Assembly (NCBI GenBank): GCA_047619685.1
Contig: JBLHLC010000004.1
Location: forward strand, 62,001-126,000
Source of the DNA: JABDJZ01 sp047619685
GTDB taxonomy: Bacteria > Bacteroidota > Rhodothermia > Rhodothermales > UBA10348
Length of the DNA: 64,000 bases
Direction: 5' to 3'
Below the pieces are notes generated by a model that saw nothing but the letters and a program-made list of their open reading frames with translations, made no database searches and was not told the origin of the DNA. Within the stretch, counting starts at the first letter, position 1. The number at the start of each line of letters is the position of its first letter. Made by a program: the position numbers and the translations under genes. Below, in pieces: positions 37,807-44,337 of the stretch.

Positions 37807-39972
37807 ATGCCCAGAAACACAAGAAAGTCCACAAACAGGACTCCGAAGACCGATTGGTCTAAACAATTCCTCCAGAAGAGAATCCTGAAGCTCCTGGAGA
37901 ACCACGGCGATCGAACGTATCGCGCAAAAGAAGTAGCCAAAAAGCTGGACATCACGGACCGCATGGAATTCGTTTCCTGCCGCGCCCTGCTGGAAGAACT
38001 GGCCGATTCAGGAAAACTATCCAAACAAGGGAATCGATTCGGATTCCGCCCCCCTGCCGACATTACGTCTGGCGTGATCAGAGTCCACGCGGACGGATTC
38101 GGGTTCGTTACCGACGACAAAGGCGAAGAATATTTCGTTGGCTCCCGACGCATGGGTGTCGCCCTCGACCTGGACCGGGTTGAAGTCGGCCTGGACCCTG
38201 TTCCCGACGACGGCAGGCGGCGCGAGGCCTCCGTGGTTCGCGTCCTTGAACGCGGCCGCCTCACCACAGTGGGTTCCTTCCACAAGCACGGCCATTTTGC
38301 GTCCGTTCGTTCGGACGACAAGCGCATGTCCAAGGACGTGCACGTCCCCAGGGACGACTGGGGCGGAGCCAACGAAGGCGACAAGGTCCTTGTCTCCATC
38401 GACAGATATGAGGACCCGAAAGTCTCGCCGGAAGGGCGTGTACTCAATGTCATAGGCAGCTCCGAAGACCCGGCCATCCGGGTCCTGGCCCTGGCCATGA
38501 GCGTCGGCATCGATGCAGACTTTCCGGAAGAGGCCCTCGCGGAAGCAGAAGCGGCCCGCCGAAAGATATCGAAGGCCGATCTGGAGGGACGCGAGGACTT
38601 CCGCAACCACTTCGTCTTCACCATTGACCCCGTGGATGCCAAGGACTTCGATGATGCCCTGCACATCCGGGAGTTGGGCAATGACCGCTTCGAAGTAGGT
38701 GTTCACATTGCCGATGTGGGCCACTTCGTCCAGGAGGGCACGGAACTGGACAAGGCCGCCTACAAGCGCGGCACGAGTACGTATCTGGTGGACCGCGTCA
38801 TCCCGATGCTGCCCAACAGGCTTTCCGGGGACCTCTGCTCACTTCGCCCGCATGAGGACCGCCTCACCTATTCCTGCGTGTTTGAGCTGAATGGGAGGGC
38901 CGAGGTCCTCAAGTATCGGATCACGCCCAGCGTTATCCATTCCCATTCCCGACTGTCCTACGAAGAGGCGCAGGAGGTCGTTGATGGCGTGGAACCGACG
39001 CCGGGCGCGCCAAATGCATCCCCAGAGGTGAGGCAATCCATCAAGAGCCTGTGGACGCTTGCCGAACACCTCATCAGACGGCGTTTCCAGAATGGATCCA
39101 TCGACTTCGACTTGCCTGAAGTTCGTGTGGTGTTGGATAGTGCAGGGATTGTGACCGAGCTCGTCCGTAAGGATCGCATGCCCGCCAACCGGCTTATCGA
39201 GGAGTTCATGCTCCTGGCCAACAGAACGGTGGCTGAGCACGCCATCAAGGCCAAGCCTGCCCGGGTCTCCCTCTTTCGGTCTCACGACAATCCGGACAAA
39301 GAGAAAATCAAGGCGCTTGCCGAGTACGTCCGCGGTTTTGGGTACACGGTGGAGTCTCGCGACGGCGTCATTGAGCCCGCTGAACTGAACCGCCTGATCC
39401 GGAGTGCCGAAGGCAAACCCGAACAGCCGGTTATCCAGAACGCGGCCCTCCGCTCCATGTCAAAGGCCAAGTACACCCCTGAAGAAGGCGGACACTTTGG
39501 TCTTGGATTCAAGCATTACACCCACTTCACCAGCCCGATCCGGCGTTACCCGGACTTGATTGTCCACCGTCATCTGCGCAGTCAGGCCGCGGGAGAAGGC
39601 AGCCCGGAATTTGGCCCCGTCAAAGCCCAGTGCGACCATCTGTCCGAGCGTGAACGCGCTTCAGACGAGGCACAGCGCGAGTCCATCAAACTGAAGAAGG
39701 TCGAATACATGCAGCAGCACCTCGGAGACACCTTCACGGGTGTCATCTCGGGTGTCATGCGATTTGGTCTCTTTGTCGAATTGGATTCACTTCTGGTGGA
39801 AGGCCTGGTTCATGTTCGCGAGCTTCCGGACGATTACTATGAGTATGACGAATCGGCGTTTATGCTGGTGGGTCGGAACTCAGGGAAGCGATTCAAGCTC
39901 GGTGGCTCGGTGAAGGTTGTTGTTGCGGCAGCCAATACGGAGACGCGGGAGATAGATTTCGTGCTTGCCTGA
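37807..39972 (+). CDS. rnr: ribonuclease R
   Basis: A 721-residue 3'-5' exoribonuclease that degrades structured RNA. Order: a basic N-terminus with a winged-helix-like segment (about 20-75), two cold-shock OB domains (VIRVHADGFGFVTDD begins the first), the RNB catalytic core (from about 245: TIDPVDAKDFDDALHI with the metal-binding Asp residues, AYKRGTSTYLVDRVIPMLP, HFTSPIRRYPDLIVHR) and a C-terminal S1 domain (FTGVISGVMRFGLFVELD). It is slightly shorter than E. coli RNase R and lacks a long basic tail. Confidence 0.95.
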   Translation: MPRNTRKSTNRTPKTDWSKQFLQKRILKLLENHGDRTYRAKEVAKKLDITDRMEFVSCRALLEELADSGKLSKQGNRFGFRPPADITSGVIRVHADGFGFVTDDKGEEYFVGSRRMGVALDLDRVEVGLDPVPDDGRRREASVVRVLERGRLTTVGSFHKHGHFASVRSDDKRMSKDVHVPRDDWGGANEGDKVLVSIDRYEDPKVSPEGRVLNVIGSSEDPAIRVLALAMSVGIDADFPEEALAEAEAARRKISKADLEGREDFRNHFVFTIDPVDAKDFDDALHIRELGNDRFEVGVHIADVGHFVQEGTELDKAAYKRGTSTYLVDRVIPMLPNRLSGDLCSLRPHEDRLTYSCVFELNGRAEVLKYRITPSVIHSHSRLSYEEAQEVVDGVEPTPGAPNASPEVRQSIKSLWTLAEHLIRRRFQNGSIDFDLPEVRVVLDSAGIVTELVRKDRMPANRLIEEFMLLANRTVAEHAIKAKPARVSLFRSHDNPDKEKIKALAEYVRGFGYTVESRDGVIEPAELNRLIRSAEGKPEQPVIQNAALRSMSKAKYTPEEGGHFGLGFKHYTHFTSPIRRYPDLIVHRHLRSQAAGEGSPEFGPVKAQCDHLSERERASDEAQRESIKLKKVEYMQQHLGDTFTGVISGVMRFGLFVELDSLLVEGLVHVRELPDDYYEYDESAFMLVGRNSGKRFKLGGSVKVVVAAANTETREIDFVLA

Positions 39973-40002
39973 CCGAACCGCCGCGCGCCATGGCCCATCC
40001 AG

Positions 40003-41514
40003 ATGCGCAAGCTGCCCGGCGTTCCTTCACTGCTTTTCCTGCTGATCCGTCAGCAGGTGCGGTTTCGAGCGCGCACATTCAAGGTGCGCGGAAACAAGGT
40101 GTCGCTGATCGTGCTGTCGCTCTTCGGGGCGTACATGGCGTTCACCCTCTTCACGTTGGGAGCCTTCCTTCCGGTCTTTGTGTCCCAGATGGGCCCGGAC
40201 ATGGACGCTCTATTGTTGGTGGACCGGCACGTCATCTCCACCCTCGTCGGCTTCTTCTTCCTTCGGTTTCTGCTCCAGAAGACGCCCAAGATGCAGGTGG
40301 AGACCTTCCTTCACCTGCCGATTCCCCGCTGGCTCCTGGTGGCTTTTTTTTGCGGGGCGTCGGTGTTGTCGGCCCACAACCTGTTCCCGCTGATCTTTGC
40401 GATTCCCTACGCAGTGACCCAACTGGCTCCCGTAGATGGCGCACTCGGCGCCGCGCAATGGGTGGGTGCCATCGTCACCCTTCTGCTGGTGTCCAACTTC
40501 GCCAACATCTTCATCCGGGCGCAGCTGAACCGTCATGAACGGAAGGTCCTGGCCGGCATGGGCGTTTTGTTGGTCATCACCCTGGCGGATGAATTTGTGG
40601 GCGCCGGCGTCCTGGGGAAGGTTTCCAGTGCGCTCTTCGCCGATATGCATGCGCCCAGCATCCTGCTTGTGATTTCGATGTCTGGAGTCGTTCTGGGGAC
40701 GACTCTTCTGGCAATTGGCGCACTGCTTGATGCCCTTCGGCGCGAAGAACCATCGGCAGAGCCATCAGCACGGACCGGACGACTTCACGAAATCGCGGAA
40801 AGATGGGACCTGGCCGGCCACCTGGTCTGGCTTGAGCTTCGGCTCATGTGGCGAAACCAGCGCCCCAGGCACTACATGATCGTGTCGCTCATGTTTTCCA
40901 CCGTCTACCTGGTGTTCTTCCTGGCATGGCCCGGCCTCTTCGAAGGGCCGGCACTGGGTGCGGTCATCGGACTGTTTGCTTCCGGCGGTTTCGTACTCAA
41001 TTACGGGCAACTCATGTTCGCCTGGGACAGCTCCTACATGGACGGCATGTTGTCCCGCGCCATTCGCCTGCGCGTTCTGACACGCGCCAAGACCATCGTC
41101 CTCCAAGCCTCCTGCCTACTTCTTTTTGTGGTCTCGCTGCCCGTTTTCCTGTGGCTCAGGCCCGACCTCGTGCCTCTTCACGTGGCGTTTCTCTTCTACA
41201 ATGCTGGCATCACGACCCAGATCATTCTGGAGCTGGCTACCCGCAACAGCGATGCAATTGATCTCGGACGCGGCGGAGGCTTCTTCAACTACGAAGGGTT
41301 CTCCGCCAAGCACTGGATCTGGTTTCTTCCCACGGCCCTCCCCCCAACCATTCTCCTCTTTGTGCTCCGGGATACCCCCCAGGTAGCCTGGACCGCATTG
41401 GCCGGATTGGGGCTGTTTGGGCTGCTGACTACGGAATTGTGGACCCGACGCCACGCCAGGCGCGTTCAGGCGCGAAAACACGTCATGTTGGCAGGATTCT
41501 CGGGACAGGCATGA
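40003..41514 (+). CDS. ABC exporter permease, DUF5687 type
   Basis: A 503-residue polytopic membrane protein with about a dozen hydrophobic segments, for example VSLIVLSLFGAYMAFTLFTLG, HVISTLVGFFFLRFLL and MLFSTVYLVFFLAWPGLF. The pattern LLIRQQVRFRARTF and TFLHLPIPRWLLVAFF and the later SYMDGMLSR match the DUF5687 family as I know it, typical of Bacteroidota two-gene ABC exporters. Its stop overlaps the ATPase start as ATGA. Cargo unknown. Confidence 0.8.
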   Translation: MRKLPGVPSLLFLLIRQQVRFRARTFKVRGNKVSLIVLSLFGAYMAFTLFTLGAFLPVFVSQMGPDMDALLLVDRHVISTLVGFFFLRFLLQKTPKMQVETFLHLPIPRWLLVAFFCGASVLSAHNLFPLIFAIPYAVTQLAPVDGALGAAQWVGAIVTLLLVSNFANIFIRAQLNRHERKVLAGMGVLLVITLADEFVGAGVLGKVSSALFADMHAPSILLVISMSGVVLGTTLLAIGALLDALRREEPSAEPSARTGRLHEIAERWDLAGHLVWLELRLMWRNQRPRHYMIVSLMFSTVYLVFFLAWPGLFEGPALGAVIGLFASGGFVLNYGQLMFAWDSSYMDGMLSRAIRLRVLTRAKTIVLQASCLLLFVVSLPVFLWLRPDLVPLHVAFLFYNAGITTQIILELATRNSDAIDLGRGGGFFNYEGFSAKHWIWFLPTALPPTILLFVLRDTPQVAWTALAGLGLFGLLTTELWTRRHARRVQARKHVMLAGFSGQA

Positions 41515-42209
41515 TTCGCATCGAACAAATCAGCAAGCGTTACGGCGGACGGACGGTACTCGAGATACCCCTCTGGACGGTCAACAAGGGCGAAATTATT
41601 GGGCTCGTCGGCTCAAACGGTGCCGGCAAGACCACCCTTCTACGGCTACTGCTGGATCTGATTGAGCCTGACACGGGTGAGATCCAATTGGGTGGCAAAC
41701 CCGTGGCCGGGTCCGATTGGAAGGAATTTACCGGCTCCTATCTGGACGAGCGGTTTCTGATCGAATATCTGTCTGGCGAGGAATTCCTGGACTTTGTGCG
41801 AACCACCTACGGGTTGACACGCCAGGATGCCCAGCAGGCACTCGAACCGTACAGGACCTTCCTGCCCACCAACGGCGACGCGAACAAATACCTGAGAGAC
41901 CTCTCAACCGGCAACGCCAAGAAAGTGGGCATTACGGCCGCGATGTTCTTTTCGCCCGGGCTCCTGATCCTGGACGAACCCTTCGCCAATCTGGACCCAC
42001 CGTCTCAATTGAGACTGAAGCAGTTGTTGAGAGAACTGCACGCCAAGACCGGTACCACCATGCTGATCTCGAGCCATGACCTTGTCCACGTGACCGACCT
42101 CTGCGACCGGATCACGCTGCTGGATCACGGGCGCGTGGTCACGGACGCCGCAACCAGCAAAGAGACACTGGAAGAGCTTCGAACCTACTTCGCGGAGACC
42201 AGCATTTGA
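41511..42209 (+). CDS. ABC transporter ATP-binding protein
   Basis: A 232-residue ATPase from ATG 41511, partner of the DUF5687 permease. Walker A GSNGAGKTTLLRLLL, Walker B GLLILDEPFANLDP and switch His SSHDLVHVTDLC are intact. The signature motif is divergent: DLSTGNAKKVG instead of LSGGQ. Single-gene ATPases with such signatures occur in homodimeric exporters. Its stop overlaps the TTG of the next small gene. Confidence 0.92.
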   Translation: MIRIEQISKRYGGRTVLEIPLWTVNKGEIIGLVGSNGAGKTTLLRLLLDLIEPDTGEIQLGGKPVAGSDWKEFTGSYLDERFLIEYLSGEEFLDFVRTTYGLTRQDAQQALEPYRTFLPTNGDANKYLRDLSTGNAKKVGITAAMFFSPGLLILDEPFANLDPPSQLRLKQLLRELHAKTGTTMLISSHDLVHVTDLCDRITLLDHGRVVTDAATSKETLEELRTYFAETSI

Positions 42210-42499
42210 CGATTCTAGAGTACACACCCTCGCAGGACGAGATCCTGGACTTCATTGACCAGGGCATGCAACAGCTTGTGGCGTCGGGAAGCGAGGCGCG
42301 GTACATCCTCATGGGCCCGGATGCCTTCAGCCTGTTCCGACAGGCGGTTGCCATAAAACTCAGCCGGAAGCCCAAGGACTTTGGGACGTACAACTATATA
42401 CCTGTTGTGGTTGACCCCTTTCGCGGGAGTCGGGTTTGTGTTTTGCCGGAGCCGCGGGAATTAGCGGACGGTGTGCAGGCGGTCACCATTCCGGCTTAG
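42206..42499 (+). CDS. small unknown protein coupled to the ABC exporter
   Basis: A 97-residue protein with a TTG start overlapping the ATPase stop (TTGA). No signal peptide or membrane segment. It alternates helix and strand: EILDFIDQGMQQLVASGS, YILMGPDAFSLFRQAVAIKL, YNYIPVVVDPFRGSRVCVLP. The compact composition and coupling make it a credible gene, but I do not recognise the family. A role connected with the exporter is inferred from position only. The repeat block starts right behind it. Confidence 0.55.
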   Translation: MTILEYTPSQDEILDFIDQGMQQLVASGSEARYILMGPDAFSLFRQAVAIKLSRKPKDFGTYNYIPVVVDPFRGSRVCVLPEPRELADGVQAVTIPA

Positions 42500-42546
42500 C
42501 CTTGCTTCAACTCCCTGCCCGTCCTGATTCCGGGGGTTGTGCCGGG

Positions 42547-42653
42547 GTTCGGGCGGGTGTCCTCCCGGGCTGGAGGAACGGCAAATAGAACTGAGGTCGT
42601 TCGGGCTTCTGGGGGCTGGTTCCTAAGACGCCCGGGAGAACACCCGCCCGAAC
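42547..42653. repeat. long inverted repeat, 24-bp arms
   Basis: The arm at 42547-42570 (GTTCGGGCGGGTGTCCTCCC then GGGC) is the reverse complement of 42630-42653 with one mismatch. Inside, AGGAAC (42574-42579) pairs with GTTCCT (42619-42624) across a 3/5-base internal loop. The whole folds into one 107-nt hairpin with an apical region of about 39 bases. Confidence 0.85.
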
Positions 42654-42725
42654 CTCAACGAAAGCTCGGCCGCGTCGAGCAACGCGCGAGCGAATACAGC
42701 AGGCCCGATGGGCCGCGAGAACGCG

Positions 42726-42877
42726 GGATGCGCTGGACCCGCTGCTCAGCAGTCCAGAACAAGGGATTCGCTGGACGCATGTCTCTGCGGTCTCGGACGC
42801 GGAATGTGATGGACGCCTGCCCCTGTCGTCCCGGGCGCGACTTGCGCTGGACGCCCGTCTCTGTCGTCGCGGGCGCG
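42726..42877. repeat. four tandem 38-bp units
   Basis: Units start at 42726, 42764, 42802 and 42840 with an exact 38-bp period. The last three share a core close to GCTGGACGCCCGTCTCTGTC and end in CGGGCGCG or CGGACGCG; the first is diverged after its opening GGATGCGCTGGAC. There are no unique spacers. Confidence 0.8.
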
Positions 42878-42962
42878 CCCTGCCCGGGGAATGTTGCGCG
42901 TGCCGTTTGCTACGCCACCGACCCAATCGGGGTCTCGCGGATAACCCACCTCCCTCGTTCGG

Positions 42963-42988
42963 GGCTTGTTTGGGGCGCCCCCCGGGCC
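42963..42988 (-). repeat. inverted 26-bp copy of the 69-bp unit core
   Basis: This stretch is the exact reverse complement of 43111-43136 inside the second 69-bp unit and differs by one base from the matching part of the first. With those units it could form a long-range stem. Confidence 0.8.
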
Positions 42989-43018
42989 ATTGGAGCCCGT
43001 CCAACCCAACTAATCAGT

Positions 43019-43222
43019 GAATCCAGCACATGGCTACGCGGGGCCCGGGGGGCGCTCCAAACAAGCCTTGGCACAGGTTCGGTGGTCGAATCCAGCACAT
43101 GGCTACGCGGGGCCCGGGGGGCGCCCCAAACAAGCCAAGGCACCAGTTCGGCGGTAGAATCCAGCACATGGCTACGCGGGGCCCGGGGCGCCCCAAACAA
43201 GCCTTGGCACCAGTTCAGCGCT
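43019..43222. repeat. three tandem 69-bp units reaching into the rluA-type gene
   Basis: Units start at 43019, 43088 and 43157, each opening with GAATCCAGCACATGGCTACG, then a GC-rich palindromic core (GGGGCCCGGGGGGCGCCCC in the second) and CCAAACAAGCC. The third unit lacks two bases in the core and its end covers the stop codon of the pseudouridine synthase at 43215. Confidence 0.85.
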
Positions 43223-43889
43223 TCGTCAACTCTCTACACCACGACGGCCAAGTAGCAGGCAGCGGCGCCGTATAGCTGACCTTCTCCTTGAGCGTAGGAT
43301 GATCCAGCTCCAGCTTGAAAGCGTGCAAAGCCAGATTCCGCCCGTCAAACTTGGTCTTGGCGCCATACCTGAGATCGCCAACAAGGGGCCAGCCGCGGCT
43401 CGACATCTGTACGCGGATCTGGTGGGAGCGGCCGGTTTCCAACTTCACAGAAATCAACGCTTGGTCACTGTGATATCCTATCACTTTCCAATTCAGCACC
43501 GCATGCTGGGCCTCCGGATGCGTTTCCCTCACGACCCGCACCTGTCGCTTCAGTTTGGCCAGATAGTCCTCGGCTTTGCCCTCCTCGTCTGGCATGCCTT
43601 CGACCAGCGCCATGTACTCCTTCTCCACCTTGCGGTCGGCAAAGGCCTTCGCCAGCCGACCCGCCCCTTTGGTCGTCCGCGCTAGAATCATGACGCCACT
43701 CGCCGGCCGATCCAGTCTGTGAACAAGGCCACAGAACACGTTTCCCGGCTTGTTGAATTTTTCCTTGAGGTAGGCCTTCCCCCACTGGACAACGTCTTGA
43801 TCTCCGGTCTCGTCGGACTGCGAAAGCATGCCCGCGGGTTTCGAAATGACCAGCAGGTGGTTGTCCAGATGAATGATGTCAGGCGTCAC
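43215..43889 (-). CDS. RluA-family RNA pseudouridine synthase
   Basis: A 224-residue enzyme from GTG 43889, whose GTGA overlaps the stop of the MmcQ-like gene. It lacks the S4 domain. The catalytic Asp is in LVHRLDRPASGVMILAR; further family motifs are LLVISKPAGMLSQ at the N-terminus, KVEKEYMALVEG, LETGRSHQIRVQM and PLVGDLRYGA. Modifies uridines in rRNA or tRNA; the exact target is not readable. The last two or three codons coincide with the end of the third 69-bp repeat. Confidence 0.9.
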   Translation of the reverse strand: MTPDIIHLDNHLLVISKPAGMLSQSDETGDQDVVQWGKAYLKEKFNKPGNVFCGLVHRLDRPASGVMILARTTKGAGRLAKAFADRKVEKEYMALVEGMPDEEGKAEDYLAKLKRQVRVVRETHPEAQHAVLNWKVIGYHSDQALISVKLETGRSHQIRVQMSSRGWPLVGDLRYGAKTKFDGRNLALHAFKLELDHPTLKEKVSYTAPLPATWPSWCRELTKR

Positions 43890-44281
43890 GACAGGTATTC
43901 CGGTTCGAGTGCAGAAAAAAGCGGCTCCTGAGCCTTCTTGGGCATGCCCGCGACAACAAGGTGCCACGAATGAACGATGAGCTCCTTGAGAAGCGGACCG
44001 GGGACATCGTCGCCCAGTGCCACGGTATTCCAGTGCTTCTTGTTCATGTGCCAGCCGGGAATCACTCCGTCGTATTCGGCCCGGAGTTCAACGGCCCGCT
44101 CTGGATCACATTTCAGATTCACCTTCAGCGGAAGGGCATCCACGCTCATCAGTGCAAAGATCTTCCCGCTCACACGCAGCACCAGCACTTCGGGACCGAA
44201 AGGAAAGTCCTCGGTCACGGCGGGTAGCGAGTGGACAAATCGATGGAAGGATTCCAGGGTCACGTCGGGGGAAGTATGCAC
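43886..44281 (-). CDS. MmcQ/YjbR family protein
   Basis: A 131-residue protein starting with GTG at 44281. The family pattern is clear: FVHSLPAVTEDFPFGPEVLVLRV, IFALMSVDALPLKVNLKCDPE, GVIPGWHMNKKHWNTVAL and a C-terminal LLKELIVHSWHLV. These proteins have a CyaY-like fold and are often called DNA-binding, without proof of the role. Co-translated with the pseudouridine synthase. Confidence 0.88.
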   Translation of the reverse strand: MHTSPDVTLESFHRFVHSLPAVTEDFPFGPEVLVLRVSGKIFALMSVDALPLKVNLKCDPERAVELRAEYDGVIPGWHMNKKHWNTVALGDDVPGPLLKELIVHSWHLVVAGMPKKAQEPLFSALEPEYLS

Positions 44282-44337
44282 GCAGGTTTCAAGTCAAACC
44301 CGCCCCGGCGGTATGGTTTCCAGCGAGTTGGGGCTTC

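Larger units (their letters stand above)
42500..43214. other. non-coding intergenic repeat block
   Basis: About 715 bases without a convincing gene. Very long frames are open here on both strands, but only because of high GC and repeats whose length is a multiple of three; their translations are Arg/Pro/Gly-rich and repetitive with no domain. The block holds, in order, a long inverted repeat (42547-42653), four tandem 38-bp units (42726-42877), a 26-bp inverted copy of the third element (42963-42988) and three tandem 69-bp units (from 43019). Confidence 0.75.

Noticed and set aside
42726..43222. CRISPR array
   Set aside because: The repeats are directly adjacent without unique spacers, and no cas genes are nearby.
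42539..43255. Long open reading frame (238 codons) across the repeat block
   Set aside because: It is Arg/Gly-rich, repetitive and stays open because of GC content and the 69-base period; equally long frames exist on the other strand, and none has a domain or a start context.
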